Of a stretch of 8,084 nt of DNA, positions 7,763-8,084 are shown piece after piece. The notes below the pieces were generated by a model that was not told the origin of the DNA, made no database searches, and saw only the letters and a program-made list of their open reading frames with translations. This DNA comes from CAJXJP01 sp034111025. GTDB taxonomy: Bacteria; Patescibacteriota; Gracilibacteria; BD1-5; UBA6164. The DNA is taken from positions 1 through 8,084 of the forward strand of contig JAWUYB010000018.1 in NCBI GenBank assembly GCA_034111025.1, written 5' to 3'. Each line of letters opens with the position of its first letter. Positions within the stretch are counted from its first letter, which is position 1. Position numbers and translations under genes: made by a program.

Positions 7763-7814
7763 GAGATTTTTTGGAAATTTATTTAAATATAGAATCAATC
7801 AAAACTTTTAGACC
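7742..7814 (+). promoter_or_regulatory. Alternative (antiterminator) pairings of a possible attenuator
   Basis: GGTCTAAGAG (7756-7765, containing the peptide stop codon) is complementary over 10 bp with one G·U to CTTTTAGACC (7805-7814), the left arm of the terminator. After one mismatch three more A-T pairs follow (7767-7769 with 7801-7803). CTTCTAG (7742-7748) can pair imperfectly with CTAAGAG (7759-7765), and it also matches the terminator's right arm CTAGAAG. So four segments exist with 1:2, 2:3 and 3:4 pairings. The pairings are seen in the sequence; the regulatory role is inferred. Confidence 0.45.
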
Positions 7815-7840
7815 TAACAGTCTAGAAGTTTTTTTATTTT
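7801..7840 (+). terminator. Strong Rho-independent terminator after the 18-codon ORF
   Basis: AAAACTTTTAGAC (7801-7813) pairs with GTCTAGAAGTTTT (7820-7832): 13 bp with one G·U and a 6-nt loop. The T-run 7829-7835 follows, then ATTTT. It is the best-formed plus-strand terminator between dnaE and the window end and would close a transcript of roughly 150 nt started at 7681. Confidence 0.85.
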
Positions 7841-7975
7841 ATGCTACAAATCAATATATAAAATAAGATTTATTTATATATTGAAAGTGGAATAAAATAT
7901 TTTAATTTTATTCATTTACCTATGAGTATTTATAAAGCCTATTACAAGTAGGTGAATAATTATTATATTTAATAA
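7841..7975. other. AT-rich intergenic stretch without a recognised gene
   Basis: This is the last part of the 420-bp gap between dnaE and the next possible gene; the rest of that gap holds the promoter, peptide and terminator listed separately. Here I see only AT-rich sequence, a weak TTGAAA (7881-7886) without a convincing -10 box, and the inverted repeat at 7914-7957. No RNA gene is recognised. Confidence 0.5.
7914..7957 (+). repeat. Inverted repeat enclosing a Shine-Dalgarno-like sequence
   Basis: ATTTACCTA (7914-7922) pairs with TAGGTGAAT (7949-7957) over 9 bp with one G·U; the loop is 26 nt. The right arm overlaps AAGTAGGTGA (7946-7955), which matches nine of ten bases of the full anti-Shine-Dalgarno complement. 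The hairpin would hide this site. The site ends 20 nt before the ATG at 7976, farther than usual for translation initiation. Confidence 0.45.
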
Positions 7976-8084
7976 ATGAAACAGAGCTGTACTCTATGAT
8001 CTGAAACACAAACACAAACACAAACACAAACACAAACACAAACACAAACACAAACACAAACACAAACACAAACACAAACACAAA
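7976..8084 (+). CDS. Possible start of a Thr-Gln repeat protein, runs off the window
   Basis: ATG at 7976 follows an in-frame TAA and opens a frame reading MKQSCTLGSE and then (TQ)13 to the window end; the Gly is TGA, so the frame exists only under code 25. No family is recognised and no signal peptide is evident. Caution: the hexanucleotide repeat is open in all six frames, giving Asn-Thr, His-Lys or other dipeptides, so an open frame here means little. An alternative ATG at 7996 would read an Asn-Thr repeat. The Shine-Dalgarno-like AAGTAGGTGA is too far upstream for confident initiation. If real, the terminator-antiterminator region before it would be a natural regulator. Confidence 0.3.
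8004..8084. repeat. Hexanucleotide microsatellite (AAACAC)n
   Basis: Thirteen and a half perfect copies of AAACAC with no interruption, continuing to the window edge, so the true length is unknown. Copy-number change by slippage would alter length in steps of two codons without shifting frame. Confidence 0.97.

Larger units (their letters stand above)
7637..7812. repeat. Perfect 14-bp inverted repeat bracketing the small regulatory unit
   Basis: TCTAAAAGTTTTGA (7637-7650) recurs as its exact reverse complement at 7799-7812. The left arm overlaps the first four bases of the -35 box (7647-7652), and the right arm contains most of the left arm of the downstream terminator. The pair bounds a 176-bp segment. 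I see no flanking target-site duplication, so a mobile element is not established. Confidence 0.75.

Noticed and set aside
7681..7840. T-box or metabolite riboswitch before the terminator
   Set aside because: The leader is only about 120 nt up to the terminator, with no T-box AGGGTGG-type sequence and no riboswitch core I recognise.
7556..7980. tRNA or other structured RNA gene in the gap after dnaE
   Set aside because: I found no cloverleaf, T-loop GGTTCGA-type sequence or other conserved RNA signature.
8004..8084. AAACAC repeats as a CRISPR array or a replication-origin iteron
   Set aside because: The unit is 6 bp, uninterrupted and without spacers, with no DnaA boxes or partition genes visible.

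Overview
This AT-rich window comes from a bacterium that reads UGA as glycine (genetic code 25), which points to Absconditabacteria (SR1) or Gracilibacteria in the CPR/Patescibacteria. The clearest proof is in the DNA polymerase III alpha gene, where the near-invariant GPGRGSAAG motif is spelled with TGA at both the third and fifth residues. TGG still encodes tryptophan in both lysS and dnaE. Every gene whose end I can see stops with TAA or TAG, and none with TGA. Read with the standard code, the large genes look shattered; read with code 25, each is one uninterrupted frame. I cannot separate SR1 from Gracilibacteria from this window alone.

Layout: (1) 1-323, the 3' end of a BspA-type (LRR_5) leucine-rich-repeat surface protein with near-identical 66-nt repeats and a Cys-bearing tail, closed by a strong terminator. 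(2) 363-2039, lysS (class II lysyl-tRNA synthetase) with a clear sigma70-type promoter and a GTG start, ending in a bidirectional terminator. (3) 2076-2345, minus strand, a small lipoprotein convergent with lysS. (4) 2430-3368, minus strand, an unrecognised 312-residue protein with its own promoter and terminator; 13 of its 17 glycines are TGA. (5) 3512-7555, dnaE, the full-length replicative polymerase, divergent from (4) across a 143-bp region carrying back-to-back promoter candidates. (6) 7556-8084, an AT-rich regulatory stretch followed by the start of a possible gene made of Thr-Gln repeats encoded by a hexanucleotide microsatellite running off the window.

The core genes are housekeeping (translation, replication) and sit among accessory surface or envelope genes; I see no operon linking them. 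The most unusual part is 7637-7838. A consensus-like promoter leads into an 18-codon hydrophobic peptide with four consecutive leucine codons. A strong intrinsic terminator follows, whose left arm can instead pair with a segment covering the peptide's stop codon. This is the geometry of a ribosome-mediated attenuator, which would be unexpected in a reduced CPR genome. The same terminator arm also forms a perfect 14-bp inverted repeat with the promoter's -35 region.
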